64,000 nt of DNA from DTYU01 sp040756575 (GCA_040756575.1 JBFLYP010000009.1:1-64000), one strand, 5' to 3'; counted from the stretch's first letter, positions 43,470-52,026 are shown. Numbers and translations are program-made. Notes: generated by a model from the sequence alone, not told the origin.

Positions 43470-43634
43470 ATGGGCGGAAAGATCCTGCCCCTGTTTATCA
43501 TTTTCAAAGGAACCGCTCTCACCTGGAGTCTTCTCAGCGGCGCTGTCCGGACGAGAACGGCTGACCAGGACGAATCTCACCGACCTATCCAGCGCTATGG
43601 AATTTCGGATAAAAATGGATGCCCAAACGGGTAA
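43470..43634 (+). CDS. Possible 54-aa protein
   Basis: A 54-codon frame starts at ATG 43470 with GGAGG 7-8 nt upstream. The N-terminus is hydrophobic (ILPLFIIFKGTALTWSLLSG) and could be a signal or single span; the rest is polar. I recognise no family. It lies in the 336-bp gap between mgtE and ubiX. The strong SD is the main support, and it may also be a remnant. Confidence 0.4.
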   Translation: MGGKILPLFIIFKGTALTWSLLSGAVRTRTADQDESHRPIQRYGISDKNGCPNG

Positions 43635-43764
43635 AGCCGCTTTCACCCCTTACAGCCTGCGGTGATTTCCCTTGAAGGAAGTTACAGGCTCAAAGAGGTC
43701 CGGTCGGTCAGGGTGCTGCTCCGGCGTACCTACCGCTGCCAGCCTTCCTTCAAAAGTTCTTCAG

Positions 43765-44337
43765 TTAAGTTTCTCCGCCCGGAATTCCACCCCACCGTTG
43801 AAAGAGCTCGTTCTCCACACCCAAAAGATCTAAGATGCGCCCGACGGAAAACTCAACGAGTTCGGCGATGGTTTTCGGCCTGTTGTAAAAGGCCGGCACG
43901 GGCGGTGCGATCACCACGCCGAGTCGCGATAATTGCAGCATGTTTTCCAGGTGAATGGCGCTGAAGGGCGATTCCCGCGGCACGAGCACCAGCCGGCGTC
44001 TCTCTTTAATCGTCACATCGGCGGCGCGCTGGATCAGGTTTTCTGCATATCCCGCGGCTATGCCCGCGAGGGTCTTCATGCTGCACGGCGCGATCACCAT
44101 CCCCTGGTGCAGAAAGGAGCCGCTGGCCACCGGCGCGTTAAAGTTGCTTTCGCTATAAACGTGGGGGGTGAGCGCCCGCATGTCTGCCGCAGTAAGGGAT
44201 GTCTCCAGGGCGATTATTTCTTCCGCCCGCCTGCTCAGGATCAGGTGTGTTTCCACTTCGAGCTTCCTCAGCACCTCGAGAAGGGTTATCCCGTAAATGA
44301 CTCCCGAAGCGCCGGTAATGGCGACGATAATGCGCAA
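43765..44337 (-). CDS. ubiX: Flavin prenyltransferase UbiX
   Basis: The 190-aa flavoprotein makes prenylated FMN for UbiD-type decarboxylases. It starts MRIIVAITGASGVIYGITLL (FMN-binding), has VIAPCSMKTLAGIAAGYAENLI near residues 81-102 and ERRRLVLVPRESPFSAIHLENM near 113-134, all family motifs. No ubiD is in the window. The TTG start has GGAGGG upstream, and that SD lies inside a perfect 10-bp inverted repeat (44342-44411), so translation may be controlled by leader folding. Confidence 0.9.
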   Translation of the reverse strand: MRIIVAITGASGVIYGITLLEVLRKLEVETHLILSRRAEEIIALETSLTAADMRALTPHVYSESNFNAPVASGSFLHQGMVIAPCSMKTLAGIAAGYAENLIQRAADVTIKERRRLVLVPRESPFSAIHLENMLQLSRLGVVIAPPVPAFYNRPKTIAELVEFSVGRILDLLGVENELFQRWGGIPGGET

Positions 44338-44341
44338 TTAG

Positions 44342-44411
44342 CCAACCCTCCGTAGAAACTGAACTTAAACAGATTCTATCTGAAATCGTACCGGTTTTAA
44401 AGGAGGGTTGG
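44342..44411 (-). promoter_or_regulatory. Inverted repeat that could hide the ubiX ribosome-binding site
   Basis: In the ubiX leader CCAACCCTCC (44402-44411 read on the minus strand) is perfectly complementary to GGAGGGTTGG (44342-44351), which contains the ubiX SD. The loop is 50 nt. Pairing would sequester the SD a few bases before the TTG start. Confidence 0.5.
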
Positions 44412-44498
44412 GAGAAAAAAGGCTACCAGGGCAAAATCAGGGCTCATCCCGAACTAAAATCGGGGCATGTCTATGAGGAGCTTGGAATTGGGTCGCTG

Positions 44499-44528
44499 TT
44501 AACATCGCTGCTAAATTAATGTTATACT
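44499..44528 (+). promoter_or_regulatory. Promoter of cas6
   Basis: TTAACA and TATACT are spaced by 18 bp. An ATG a few bases after the -10 opens a 23-codon frame that ends at the cas6 start codon (TGA overlapping ATG), a possible leaderless mini-frame. Confidence 0.5.
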
Positions 44529-44600
44529 CGTTATGGCCGACTTGTTAAATTTAACTCAAGGCGAGCTTGTAAGAGAAATTAAGCTACAGCAGGTGAAGAG

Positions 44601-45611
44601 ATGATTAATATACCCTGCCCGGAGAAACTTACGCTTAGCCGCTACGAGATTAATATCGTAGCCGGACCGCAGGGTCTTGCCCTGCCTGCATACAAGGGTT
44701 CGACCTTCCGGGGCGGCTTTGCCGGCACCTTCCAACGCTTGGTATGCACAACCGGGAAGCGGGAGTGCCGCCCCTGCCTGCTGAAGGCGGAGTGTCCCTA
44801 CGCTCTGGTCTTCGAGAGCGAGCCGCCCGCCGGCGCCGAAGCCCTGCGCAACTATGCGGATGTGCCCCGGCCCTTTGTCCTGGAGCCGCCGCTTGAGGAG
44901 CAGACCGAGTACGCGCCCGGCGAGCAGGTGGTTTTCTGCCTTATGCTTTTCGGCCGGGCGGCGAACCTGCTGCCATACTTCATCGTCACTCTCGACGAGT
45001 TTGCTCGCCGCGGCATCGGCCGGGGCCGGCGGCCGTTCTCGCTGGACCAGATCAACGCGGTAAACCCGTTGAGCGGTGAAGCGGCGCTCATCTACGAGGC
45101 GGTAGACCGGGTGGTCCGCCCCCGGGATCTAAGGGTTACGGCGCAGGATGTTTGGGCGATTGCCACTGCGGAGATGCCAACTGACGGCATAAATTCGCCA
45201 GCCCCCTCCAGAGCAGTAAAAATCAGGTTTCTCACACCCACCCGGCTCACCTTTGATGGCCGGCCTGCAGCCGCACCGGAGTTTCATATCATCGTCCGGA
45301 ACCTCCTCCGCCGTATCTCATCGCTCTGTTACTTCCACCATGGATTCGCCTATGAGGCCGACTTTCCGGCCATCATCGCAGAGGCTGCCCGGGTCGAATT
45401 GCGGGCCAACCACACCCGCTGGTTTGAGTGGGAGAGGTACTCTTCCCGGCAGGCAAAAAAGGTACCGCTTGGCGGGCTGATCGGCGAGGCTGTTTATAGC
45501 GGCCCGCTTTCCGCCTTTTGGCCGCTCTTGCGTCTGGGTGAACTGTTGCACGTCGGCAAGGGCACCGTTTTCGGCCAGGGTAAGTTTACGCTCGAATGCC
45601 TTGAAGAATGA
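44601..45611 (+). CDS. cas6: CRISPR-associated endoribonuclease Cas6 (orphan)
   Basis: The 336-aa protein matches Cas6 of the pfam10040 type. It has a RAMP-like N-terminal fold with PAYKGSTFRGGFAG near residues 28-41, a cysteine cluster CRPCLLKAECPY near 56-67 typical of this subtype, and the C-terminal glycine-rich loop GKGTVFGQGKFTL near 318-330. Cas6 cuts CRISPR repeat RNA. No CRISPR repeats and no other cas gene lie in the window, so it is an orphan here and may serve an array elsewhere. GCAGGTGAAG lies just before the ATG. Confidence 0.85.
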   Translation: MINIPCPEKLTLSRYEINIVAGPQGLALPAYKGSTFRGGFAGTFQRLVCTTGKRECRPCLLKAECPYALVFESEPPAGAEALRNYADVPRPFVLEPPLEEQTEYAPGEQVVFCLMLFGRAANLLPYFIVTLDEFARRGIGRGRRPFSLDQINAVNPLSGEAALIYEAVDRVVRPRDLRVTAQDVWAIATAEMPTDGINSPAPSRAVKIRFLTPTRLTFDGRPAAAPEFHIIVRNLLRRISSLCYFHHGFAYEADFPAIIAEAARVELRANHTRWFEWERYSSRQAKKVPLGGLIGEAVYSGPLSAFWPLLRLGELLHVGKGTVFGQGKFTLECLEE

Positions 45612-45900
45612 CGGCTTGGCTGTGCTGCATTCCCTTGCACAGTTCGAACGCTGCGGAGGTAGGCGGAGCAAAACTTGCGGTTGCAGGGATCCGGTTACCT
45701 CATAAACCCGGGAGAAGCACCGTATCAAATAATGGGTCGTTCAGTGCACGTGTGACTGCTATGAAGGTCAATCTTTTCGAAAAACCGGTTTATTGTCTTC
45801 CGTAACTACGGTGTTTCTCCTGTTAACTTGTGCGGGTAGAAGGTTGCGGAGTAAAGTTACCCAGAGGGCGACGTCAATCCGGCGGTTTTGAGTAAAAGGT

Positions 45901-45938
45901 GATGGTATGATTTGTAAAAGCGCTTGCCATCATTTTTT
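45901..45938 (+). terminator. Terminator-like hairpin downstream of cas6
   Basis: GATGGTA pairs with TGCCATC (one G-U) across an 18-nt loop and runs into ATTTTTT. It lies 290 bp after the cas6 stop and may end its transcript. Confidence 0.5.
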
Positions 45939-46049
45939 CACCGGAAAAGGGTTAGGCCGCGGATTAGACCAAAAATCAGTCTACAAATGCTTTTGGACAA
46001 ATTGACATATTGGCAGCCTAACTGTAAAGTTTTTGTTAGAAGAACCTTA

Positions 46050-46072
46050 TTTTGTCGATATTTTTGTCGAGG
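46050..46072 (+). promoter_or_regulatory. Tandem Spo0A-box-like sites
   Basis: TTTTGTCGATA and TTTTTGTCGAGG are spaced by 12 bp, about one helical turn. Each matches TTTGTCGA of the Spo0A box (TTTGTCGAANA) but differs at its 3' end. Confidence 0.35.
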
Positions 46073-46279
46073 AGGGATGGTTATGTAGGGATTAGTTAGC
46101 CAATTGTTAACTATTGGAAGTTGCCTTTGAAAAAGCGGTAAACAGGTCCGCAGTGACGGTTGCATCCGAACTGGCGGAGGTACTTTGGGTTAAAAATATG
46201 TTGTTCTTACCCCGTAGACAAGTCTGCAGGGATCAAGGGGTGGATATATTTGAAAGAATCTGCTTAGGCAGCGCGGAGG

Positions 46280-46532
46280 GGGACGGCCACCGACCTGAAC
46301 CCGACCGCGGGGGTCAGTGGGAACAGTAAGCTGAAGCGGGAGGGTATAAAGCAGAAGACCTCCGCTTCCGACGGTTTTACCGGTCGGCCGGTCTTTCTCC
46401 GGGTGCCTGCACCGTCTGGTTTTACCATCCGGGTGGAGGGCGAACATCAACGGGACGGCAGTGGAAGGCGAGTTGACCGATTTGGACAAGGTAACTCTGG
46501 TCCTCGGCGACATGAACGAACGGTTCGATTAA
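46280..46532 (+). pseudogene. Decayed coding stretch, probably a surface protein remnant
   Basis: Several frames in succession read as plausible protein, ending with VEGELTDLDKVTLVLGDMNE and TAA 46530-46532, but no single frame is open over the stretch and no start is visible. It directly precedes the SLH surface protein and may be a remnant of a similar secreted protein. The family cannot be named. Confidence 0.3.
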
Positions 46533-46646
46533 CATTCTGGACCTTTTGTTAAGGGAACATGGAATCGGGCCGGTACCTCTTGAGAGTGGCCTGGAATATT
46601 GACAAGTAGAGATTCAGTATGAATTCGTCTGGGAGGTGGAGTAATA

Positions 46647-48224
46647 GTGTTAAAAAGAAAAGCACTCATTCTTTGTCTGGCGGGACTGTTGGCTATCGCC
46701 TGCCTGGTTGTTCCCGCGGGGGCTGCTGTGGATCTCGGGGGTAGCGGCTTACTAAACGGCTTATTAGGCGGCTTGTTAAACACGGGCGGGTTATCAGCGA
46801 CCTCCGAAGACGGACAGGGGTTGCTTAATGGCGGAAATAGCGGCTTATTAGGCGGCTTATTAGGCAGCTTGTTAAACACGGGCGGATTATCGGCGACCTC
46901 CGAAGATGGACAGGGGTTGCTTAGTGCCGGAAATAGCGGCTTATTAGGCGGCTTATCAGGCGGCTTGTTAAACACGGTCGGGATGTCGACAACCTCCGAA
47001 GATGGACAGGGGTTATTGGGCGACCTGTTGAAAGTGGATCTCGGGGGCGACGGTTTATTAAATCTGGATGTCACGGTCGACGACCTGCTGAGGCTGCAAC
47101 TGGACCTCCCTCCGGAAGGCGGTCAGAATGGCGGGCTTTTAGGAGGACTGTTGGGAGGGGTGTTGGGAACGCTGCTGCCCTCAGCAGACACTCGTGCGCC
47201 GACTGTGACAGGTACCGACCCTACGAACGGTGCAACCGGCGTGCCGGTGGATAAGACGATAAAGGTGACTTTCAGTGAAGAGGTTCGGCAAGGCGAAACA
47301 TATGACCAGATCAGCTTGAAGGATGACCAGGACCGGGATGTAACCTTTACGAAGCAATTGACCGGTAACGAGCTCACCGTCGACCCTACGAATAACCTGA
47401 AGTATGGCACATCCTACAAGGTAAACATCCCGGCCGGGGCGGTGAAAGATGCCGCAGGCAACAAATTGAAGGAAGCGTACACGTTCAGCTTTCGCACCGG
47501 ATCGTCAGGGGCGACCGGTGCGCCGGTTGTGACGCGTACCGACCCTGCGAACGGTGCAACCGGCGTGCCGGTGGATAAGACAATAGGGGTGGCTTTCAGC
47601 GAATACGTGCAGATTGGCGACAACTATAACCTGATAACGTTAAGGGACGGCGAGGGTAAGGATGTAGCATTCACGAAGGGGATAGTCGGCAACATACTCG
47701 TCATCGACCCGACGGGCAATCTGAAGTACGACACATCCTACAAGGTGAACATCCCGGCCGGCGCAGTCGAGGATACCGAGGGCAACGAGTTGGCGGAAGC
47801 GTACACATTCAGCTTTCGCACCGGATCGTCAGGAGCGACTGGTGCGCCGGTTGTGACGGATACCGACCCAGAGGACGGCGATACCAACGTGCCGGTGGAC
47901 AAGACGATATGGGTGACTTTCAGCGAATACATACAAGAGGGCGACGACTATGACCGGATAACGTTAAGGGATGACGAAGACGAGGATGTAGATTTCACGA
48001 AGATGATAATCGGCAACTTTCTCTTCATCAACCCGACGGACAACCTGGAAGCCCGCACGTACTACGAAGTAAAAATCCCGGCCGGCGCAGTGGAGGATGA
48101 CGCGGGCAACGAGTTGGAGAAAGCGTACACATTCAGCTTCCGCACCGGATCGTCAGCGACCGGTGCGCCGGAAGTGAACGGGTACCGACCCTGCGAACGG
48201 TGCAACCGACGTGCCGGTGAATAA
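46647..48224 (+). CDS. Surface protein with Ig-like repeats, N-terminal part (frameshifted)
   Basis: 525 codons are open before the frame is lost. GTG 46647 has GGGAGGTGG 7-8 nt upstream. A signal peptide (ALILCLAGLLAIACLVVPAGA) is followed by three repeats of about 34 aa rich in GLLGGLLN and SATSEDGQGLL. From about residue 185 come repeats of about 105 aa of the SbsA-type Ig-like fold, each with NGATGVPVDKTI, VTFSE and YKVNIPAGAV-like phrases. Near 48176 one extra base, compared with the preceding repeats, shifts the frame and the protein ends in unrelated residues. The SLH anchor is encoded in the next frame (48211-49068). Confidence 0.85.
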   Translation: MLKRKALILCLAGLLAIACLVVPAGAAVDLGGSGLLNGLLGGLLNTGGLSATSEDGQGLLNGGNSGLLGGLLGSLLNTGGLSATSEDGQGLLSAGNSGLLGGLSGGLLNTVGMSTTSEDGQGLLGDLLKVDLGGDGLLNLDVTVDDLLRLQLDLPPEGGQNGGLLGGLLGGVLGTLLPSADTRAPTVTGTDPTNGATGVPVDKTIKVTFSEEVRQGETYDQISLKDDQDRDVTFTKQLTGNELTVDPTNNLKYGTSYKVNIPAGAVKDAAGNKLKEAYTFSFRTGSSGATGAPVVTRTDPANGATGVPVDKTIGVAFSEYVQIGDNYNLITLRDGEGKDVAFTKGIVGNILVIDPTGNLKYDTSYKVNIPAGAVEDTEGNELAEAYTFSFRTGSSGATGAPVVTDTDPEDGDTNVPVDKTIWVTFSEYIQEGDDYDRITLRDDEDEDVDFTKMIIGNFLFINPTDNLEARTYYEVKIPAGAVEDDAGNELEKAYTFSFRTGSSATGAPEVNGYRPCERCNRRAGE

Positions 48225-49068
48225 GACGATAAGGGTGACTTTCAGCGAATACGTACAGAGGGGCGACAACTATAACCGGATAACGTTAAGGGACGGCGAA
48301 AACAAGGATGTGGCCTTCACGAAGCAATTAAGCGGTAACAGCCTCGTCATCGACCCGACGGGCAACCTGAAGTACGGCACCTTATACGAGGTGAGAATCC
48401 CGGCCGGCGCAGTGGAGGATACTGAGGGCAACGAATTGGAGGAAGCGTACGCGTTCCGCTTCCGTACCGTTTATACCAGCACGGTTACTCCGGCAGCGGT
48501 TCCCACGTTTTCAGACGTTAACGGTCACTGGGCGGCCGGCTGCATTAAACGGCTCTCGGAACTAGGACTGGTTTACGGGTACCAGGACGGCACATTCCGG
48601 CCTGACAATAAGATAACCCGCCTAGAGGCTGCCTGCATGCTGGCCCGTTTGATGAACGTTCCGGCCGGGGGCGAGAGTGACTTGCAGAGGTTCAAGGATG
48701 CCGCGAGCATCCCAGAGTGGGCACGGACGACCTTGGCAGGAGCGGCGAGGGACCGCCTGGTGTATGGCTACCCGCACCGCGACGGCTCCCTGACCTTTGA
48801 GCCGTACAAGTTGATTACAAGGGCGGAAGAGGCGGCGCTCATGTCCCGGATCCTCGAGCAGAAATTCGGTACCTTGACGCCTGCGTACCTTGCATTCCGC
48901 GACAGCAACCGAATTCCCGCCTGGGCGAAACGGGCAGTGGGTATTGCCGTTGCCAAGGGTATAGTCACCGGTTACCCGGATTACACTATCCGGCCGCAGA
49001 ACTACGTAACCCGGGCAGAGGTGGCATGCATGATCCTGCGGCTGCTGGGGCAGTTCCAAATATCTTAA
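48211..49068 (+). CDS. Surface protein, C-terminal part with Ig-like repeat and SLH domains
   Basis: This frame continues the previous gene after the one-base shift. It starts inside the fourth Ig-like repeat (VPVNKTIRVTFSEYVQRGD) and then has three S-layer homology domains: FSDVNGHWAAGCIKRLSELG near residues 98-117, a middle one with IPEWARTTLAGAARDRLVYG, and IPAWAKRAVGIAVAKGIVTG near 240-259. SLH domains bind pyruvylated secondary cell-wall polymer. Alone it lacks a start with SD and a signal peptide, so it needs the upstream part; without frame repair the surface protein would lack its anchor. Confidence 0.8.
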   Translation: MPVNKTIRVTFSEYVQRGDNYNRITLRDGENKDVAFTKQLSGNSLVIDPTGNLKYGTLYEVRIPAGAVEDTEGNELEEAYAFRFRTVYTSTVTPAAVPTFSDVNGHWAAGCIKRLSELGLVYGYQDGTFRPDNKITRLEAACMLARLMNVPAGGESDLQRFKDAASIPEWARTTLAGAARDRLVYGYPHRDGSLTFEPYKLITRAEEAALMSRILEQKFGTLTPAYLAFRDSNRIPAWAKRAVGIAVAKGIVTGYPDYTIRPQNYVTRAEVACMILRLLGQFQIS

Positions 49069-49082
49069 GCGCGGGTCCGGGG

Positions 49083-49119
49083 AGGGGCGGCCGGTCTTAA
49101 GGCCGCCCCTTTTCATTGT
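49083..49119 (+). terminator. Terminator of the surface protein gene
   Basis: AGGGGCGGCC pairs with GGCCGCCCCT around GGTCTTAA, followed by TTTCATT. Confidence 0.88.
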
Positions 49120-49149
49120 ATAATAAAAAAGCTCGCACCGTTGAAAATA

Positions 49150-49183
49150 AGAGCAACCGGTCTTTTCAGACAGGTTGCTCTTT
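49150..49183 (-). terminator. Terminator of the zincin gene
   Basis: AGAGCAACC pairs with GGTTGCTCT; on the minus strand TATTTTC follows. It lies 60 bp after the stop of the minus-strand gene. Confidence 0.65.
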
Positions 49184-49242
49184 GAAGCGGCGGTGCCCGG
49201 AACCCGGTGGGACCCCGGGCACATTAGCGGTACACGTGGGTG

Positions 49243-49923
49243 CTATTCGCCGGTCAAAACAGCCAATATGAATTGTTTCTCTTTTTCGCCCGGCGGCTTA
49301 ATGCTGCAGAGGTACGGTACATGCCGGGCGTTTTCACTCCCGAAAAGCCAGCGGAAGTCCTCTGCAAAGACTTCTTCAGGGTGGCAGGACCACTGGTTCT
49401 CGTTTGCCTTCACGCCTCTAAGCTTTAGGTACTCCTGTAAGGTTCGGTCGTTAACCAGTTGGTAGCGGACTACATGCCCGAATTCGTGGGCAACCGTGTA
49501 AGCGGCAAGGTAGGGACCGAAAGGTTCCATGCGGGGAACGCCGCCGGCAGAGTCGATGGTGTATGAGCAGTACCGGGGCGAGGCGAAGAGGTACACGGCT
49601 TTTTTGCCGGAGAGGGTACAGCCTGCCAGCATTCCGAAACCCGGGAGAATGCAGCGCTGCCGCACAGTATAAACCGGTACGTCCAGACCGGCCAACGACG
49701 GCAAAGTCTCCTCGAGGTGCCGCACTTCAGCGGCTACGGCCGCCTGTGGAGGAATTTCTGCGTCGACGTGAGTACAGTCTTCGAGTGTTACTCCGCCGAT
49801 GTAGCCGGGGACCGTGCTTAGCTCATGAAAGGTGACTTGTGCAAGAGCGGTGTTACTGCTGATGCAGGATAGCAGCAGCGTTAGCAGGATGCCCCAGGCG
49901 ACTTTTGTTTGAATCCTCTTCAT
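49243..49923 (-). CDS. Secreted putative zinc metallopeptidase (HEFGH)
   Basis: The 226-aa protein has a signal peptide (GILLTLLLSCISSNTALA) and a zinc motif HEFGHVVRYQ near residues 146-155, with a likely third ligand in HPEEVFAEDFRWLFG near 180-194, a gluzincin-like arrangement. Six Cys lie in the mature part (for example CTH, RQRC, RYCS, WSCH, YLCS) and could form disulfides. I do not recognise the family beyond zincin-like peptidase. It has no propeptide of usual size. It converges on the SLH surface protein gene, and a surface role is an inference. A partial Spo0A-like box (AATGTCGAAG) lies about 45 bp upstream. Confidence 0.65.
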   Translation of the reverse strand: MKRIQTKVAWGILLTLLLSCISSNTALAQVTFHELSTVPGYIGGVTLEDCTHVDAEIPPQAAVAAEVRHLEETLPSLAGLDVPVYTVRQRCILPGFGMLAGCTLSGKKAVYLFASPRYCSYTIDSAGGVPRMEPFGPYLAAYTVAHEFGHVVRYQLVNDRTLQEYLKLRGVKANENQWSCHPEEVFAEDFRWLFGSENARHVPYLCSIKPPGEKEKQFILAVLTGE

Positions 49924-50245
49924 GCTCGAACGCCACCTCGCCCCGTAATACGACAGTTAACAACACACTTCGACATTATTAAACAACGAAAGGGGTGTGT
50001 GAGTCATGAACCAAAGGACCTATTTTAGACAGGCAGTTAAGGAGGATTTTGCCGCGGGACTGTGAGCCTATGGGCTTTAGGACTTTTTTCCCATAATTCT
50101 CGGATCATGAGGTACGGGCTGTTTGTGTAATAAAAAAGGGAAATCGCCTGCTGTGCCCGGCAAAAACAGTACCCTCCCTTGTAAATTAGTGATAGAATAA
50201 GTGTTTAGGGACCGGGCTAACGATTTAACCTGAGGAAGGATAAGA
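49924..50245. other. 322-bp intergenic region before murJ
   Basis: It holds the upstream region of the zincin gene (TTCGACA at 49967-49973), a 19-codon frame (ATG at 50008) that I do not call, and no clear promoter for murJ. Confidence 0.4.
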
Positions 50246-51871
50246 GTGAGCAACGGTGGAGTCATTGCGCGGGCTGCAATAGTTGTTCTTGCACTGTCGC
50301 TGCTGTCCAAGCTGTTGGGGGTGGGAAGGGAGGCGGCAATAGCCCACGGTTTCGGAACTACGTGGAAGGCTGACGCCTTTTACGTGGCCTACATTATCCC
50401 TTACATTTTTTATGGCGTTGTCGGGGCTGCTCTCACCTCCGTAATCGTACCGGTGCATGCGGAATATATGGCCAACGGCCGGCGGGAGGAAGCCTGGCGG
50501 GTGTTGAGCCTGGTTATTAACGTCACTTCCGGTGTGATGACGCTTCTCGCGGTCTTAGGAGTGGTATTTGCACCGCTCCTGGCCCGTGCCCTGGGTGCAG
50601 GATTTGAACCGGGACCGATGCAATTAGCGGCTCGGCTCACGGCTGTAATGATGCCCGCCGTTGTCTTTATGAGCCTGGCAGGGGTATTCACTGGCATCCT
50701 CAACGCCAACAACGTTTTTGGACCGTCTGCCTTTGGTCCGGCTTCAATGAATATAATGATCATCCTTGGCGCTCTGGCCGGCGCAAAGTTTTTAGGGGTT
50801 TACGGTCTCGCGGCCGGTGTAGTGGCCGGGGCAATTTCTTTTGCCCTGGTGCAGTTGCCGGCGTTGCGCTTTGTGGGCTTCCGGTATTCACTCTGTTTCA
50901 GCGTACGCCACCCGGAGGTGCAAAGGATCGCGGTTTTAATGATCCCTGTTTTGCTCGCCTCCGGAATAATGCAGGTGTATACGCTGATCGATTACCGGTT
51001 GGCGTCGGGTCTGGCGGAAGGAAGCATCGCCGCCCTGAGTTACGCGAATAAATTAGTCAACCTGCCCCAGGGGCTGTTTGTTTTAGCCGTGACTACAGCG
51101 GTTTTCCCCACCTTGAGCCGCCTCTTTGCCGAGGAAAAGAGGGCAGAGATGGCCGCAACCTTGCGGCGGGCGATAAAGATGATCCTGCTACTCGGTATTC
51201 CGGGGGCCGTAGGCCTGATCATTTTGCGGGAACCCATTGTGGCGTTGATTTTGGAGCGTGGAGCATTTGACGAGAGATCGACCGTCATAACCGCCAACGC
51301 CCTTTTATATTACGCCCTGGGCCTGGCGGGACTGTGCGTGAACCTGCCGCTTACGCGGGGCTTCTTCGCGATGAAGGACACCCGCACGCCGCTTTACATC
51401 TCTGTGGCTTCGGTCGGTGTAAAACTTATCTTCAGTCTTGCGCTGGTGCGTTTTCTCCAGCACTGCGGCCTGGCGCTGGCGACCTCGCTGGCCATATTGA
51501 CGAATATGTTCGTCCTTGCATGGTTGTTGGAGAGGCGTATAACGGGACTGTTCGACCGGACCTTCTTCGGCTTTACCGGGGGGGTTTGTCTGTCGGCGGT
51601 GGTTATGGGCTTCGCAGTTTACCTCCTGGACGGGTGGCTCGGAACGCTTCTTGGCGGCAAGGGATTGATGCTGCTTTTCCGGGTGGGTCTGGATGTTGCT
51701 GCGGGCGCGCTGGTCTTTGCGGCGGCCGGGCTGGTACTGCGGCTCGACGAACTCGTGTACGTTCTACAGCGGCTACGGGGCTTCAGGCAGCGCCGGGCCG
51801 GGGCGCCGGTGGGGAATTTCGCGGAAAAGGGGCGGGCAACTTTTTCCGGTGAAAGACGGCCGTCCCCATGA
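50246..51871 (+). CDS. murJ: Lipid II flippase MurJ
   Basis: The 541-aa MOP-superfamily protein has about 14 membrane spans and flips lipid II across the membrane. Near residues 27-50 it has the conserved REAAIAHGFGTTWKADAFYVAY, and near 59-72 GAALTSVIVPVHAE; later phrases NLPQGLFVLAVTTAVFPTLS near 271-290 and LERGAFDERS near 339-348 are typical of MurJ/MviN. Length is normal, with a short basic tail. The GTG start has GGAAGGA 6 nt upstream. Confidence 0.92.
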   Translation: MSNGGVIARAAIVVLALSLLSKLLGVGREAAIAHGFGTTWKADAFYVAYIIPYIFYGVVGAALTSVIVPVHAEYMANGRREEAWRVLSLVINVTSGVMTLLAVLGVVFAPLLARALGAGFEPGPMQLAARLTAVMMPAVVFMSLAGVFTGILNANNVFGPSAFGPASMNIMIILGALAGAKFLGVYGLAAGVVAGAISFALVQLPALRFVGFRYSLCFSVRHPEVQRIAVLMIPVLLASGIMQVYTLIDYRLASGLAEGSIAALSYANKLVNLPQGLFVLAVTTAVFPTLSRLFAEEKRAEMAATLRRAIKMILLLGIPGAVGLIILREPIVALILERGAFDERSTVITANALLYYALGLAGLCVNLPLTRGFFAMKDTRTPLYISVASVGVKLIFSLALVRFLQHCGLALATSLAILTNMFVLAWLLERRITGLFDRTFFGFTGGVCLSAVVMGFAVYLLDGWLGTLLGGKGLMLLFRVGLDVAAGALVFAAAGLVLRLDELVYVLQRLRGFRQRRAGAPVGNFAEKGRATFSGERRPSP

Positions 51872-52026
51872 CGGCTGTGAGTCCCTTTTAGGAGTACTGC
51901 CGGCTATAAAGCGGCATTTTTCTTTTTTACCGGGGTATAATACAAACGAGGCTCGTTATAGCCGGCTTCGCTTAAAAGTGGATAATCGTCATTTCGATCT
52001 CAGGTTATTGAAGGAGGAAAGGCGGC

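Larger units (their letters stand above)
45612..46646. other. 1-kb region between cas6 and the surface protein gene
   Basis: No intact gene is present. It contains a terminator (45901-45938), two tandem Spo0A-box-like sequences (46050-46072), a start-stop ATG TAG directly behind GGAGGG (near 46071-46088), and a decayed coding stretch (46280-46532). Confidence 0.5.

Noticed and set aside
44340..46650. CRISPR array near cas6
   Set aside because: No direct repeats of 25-40 bp with regular spacers are present in the flanks.
50008..50067. 19-codon frame before murJ
   Set aside because: Too short and without a well-placed SD.
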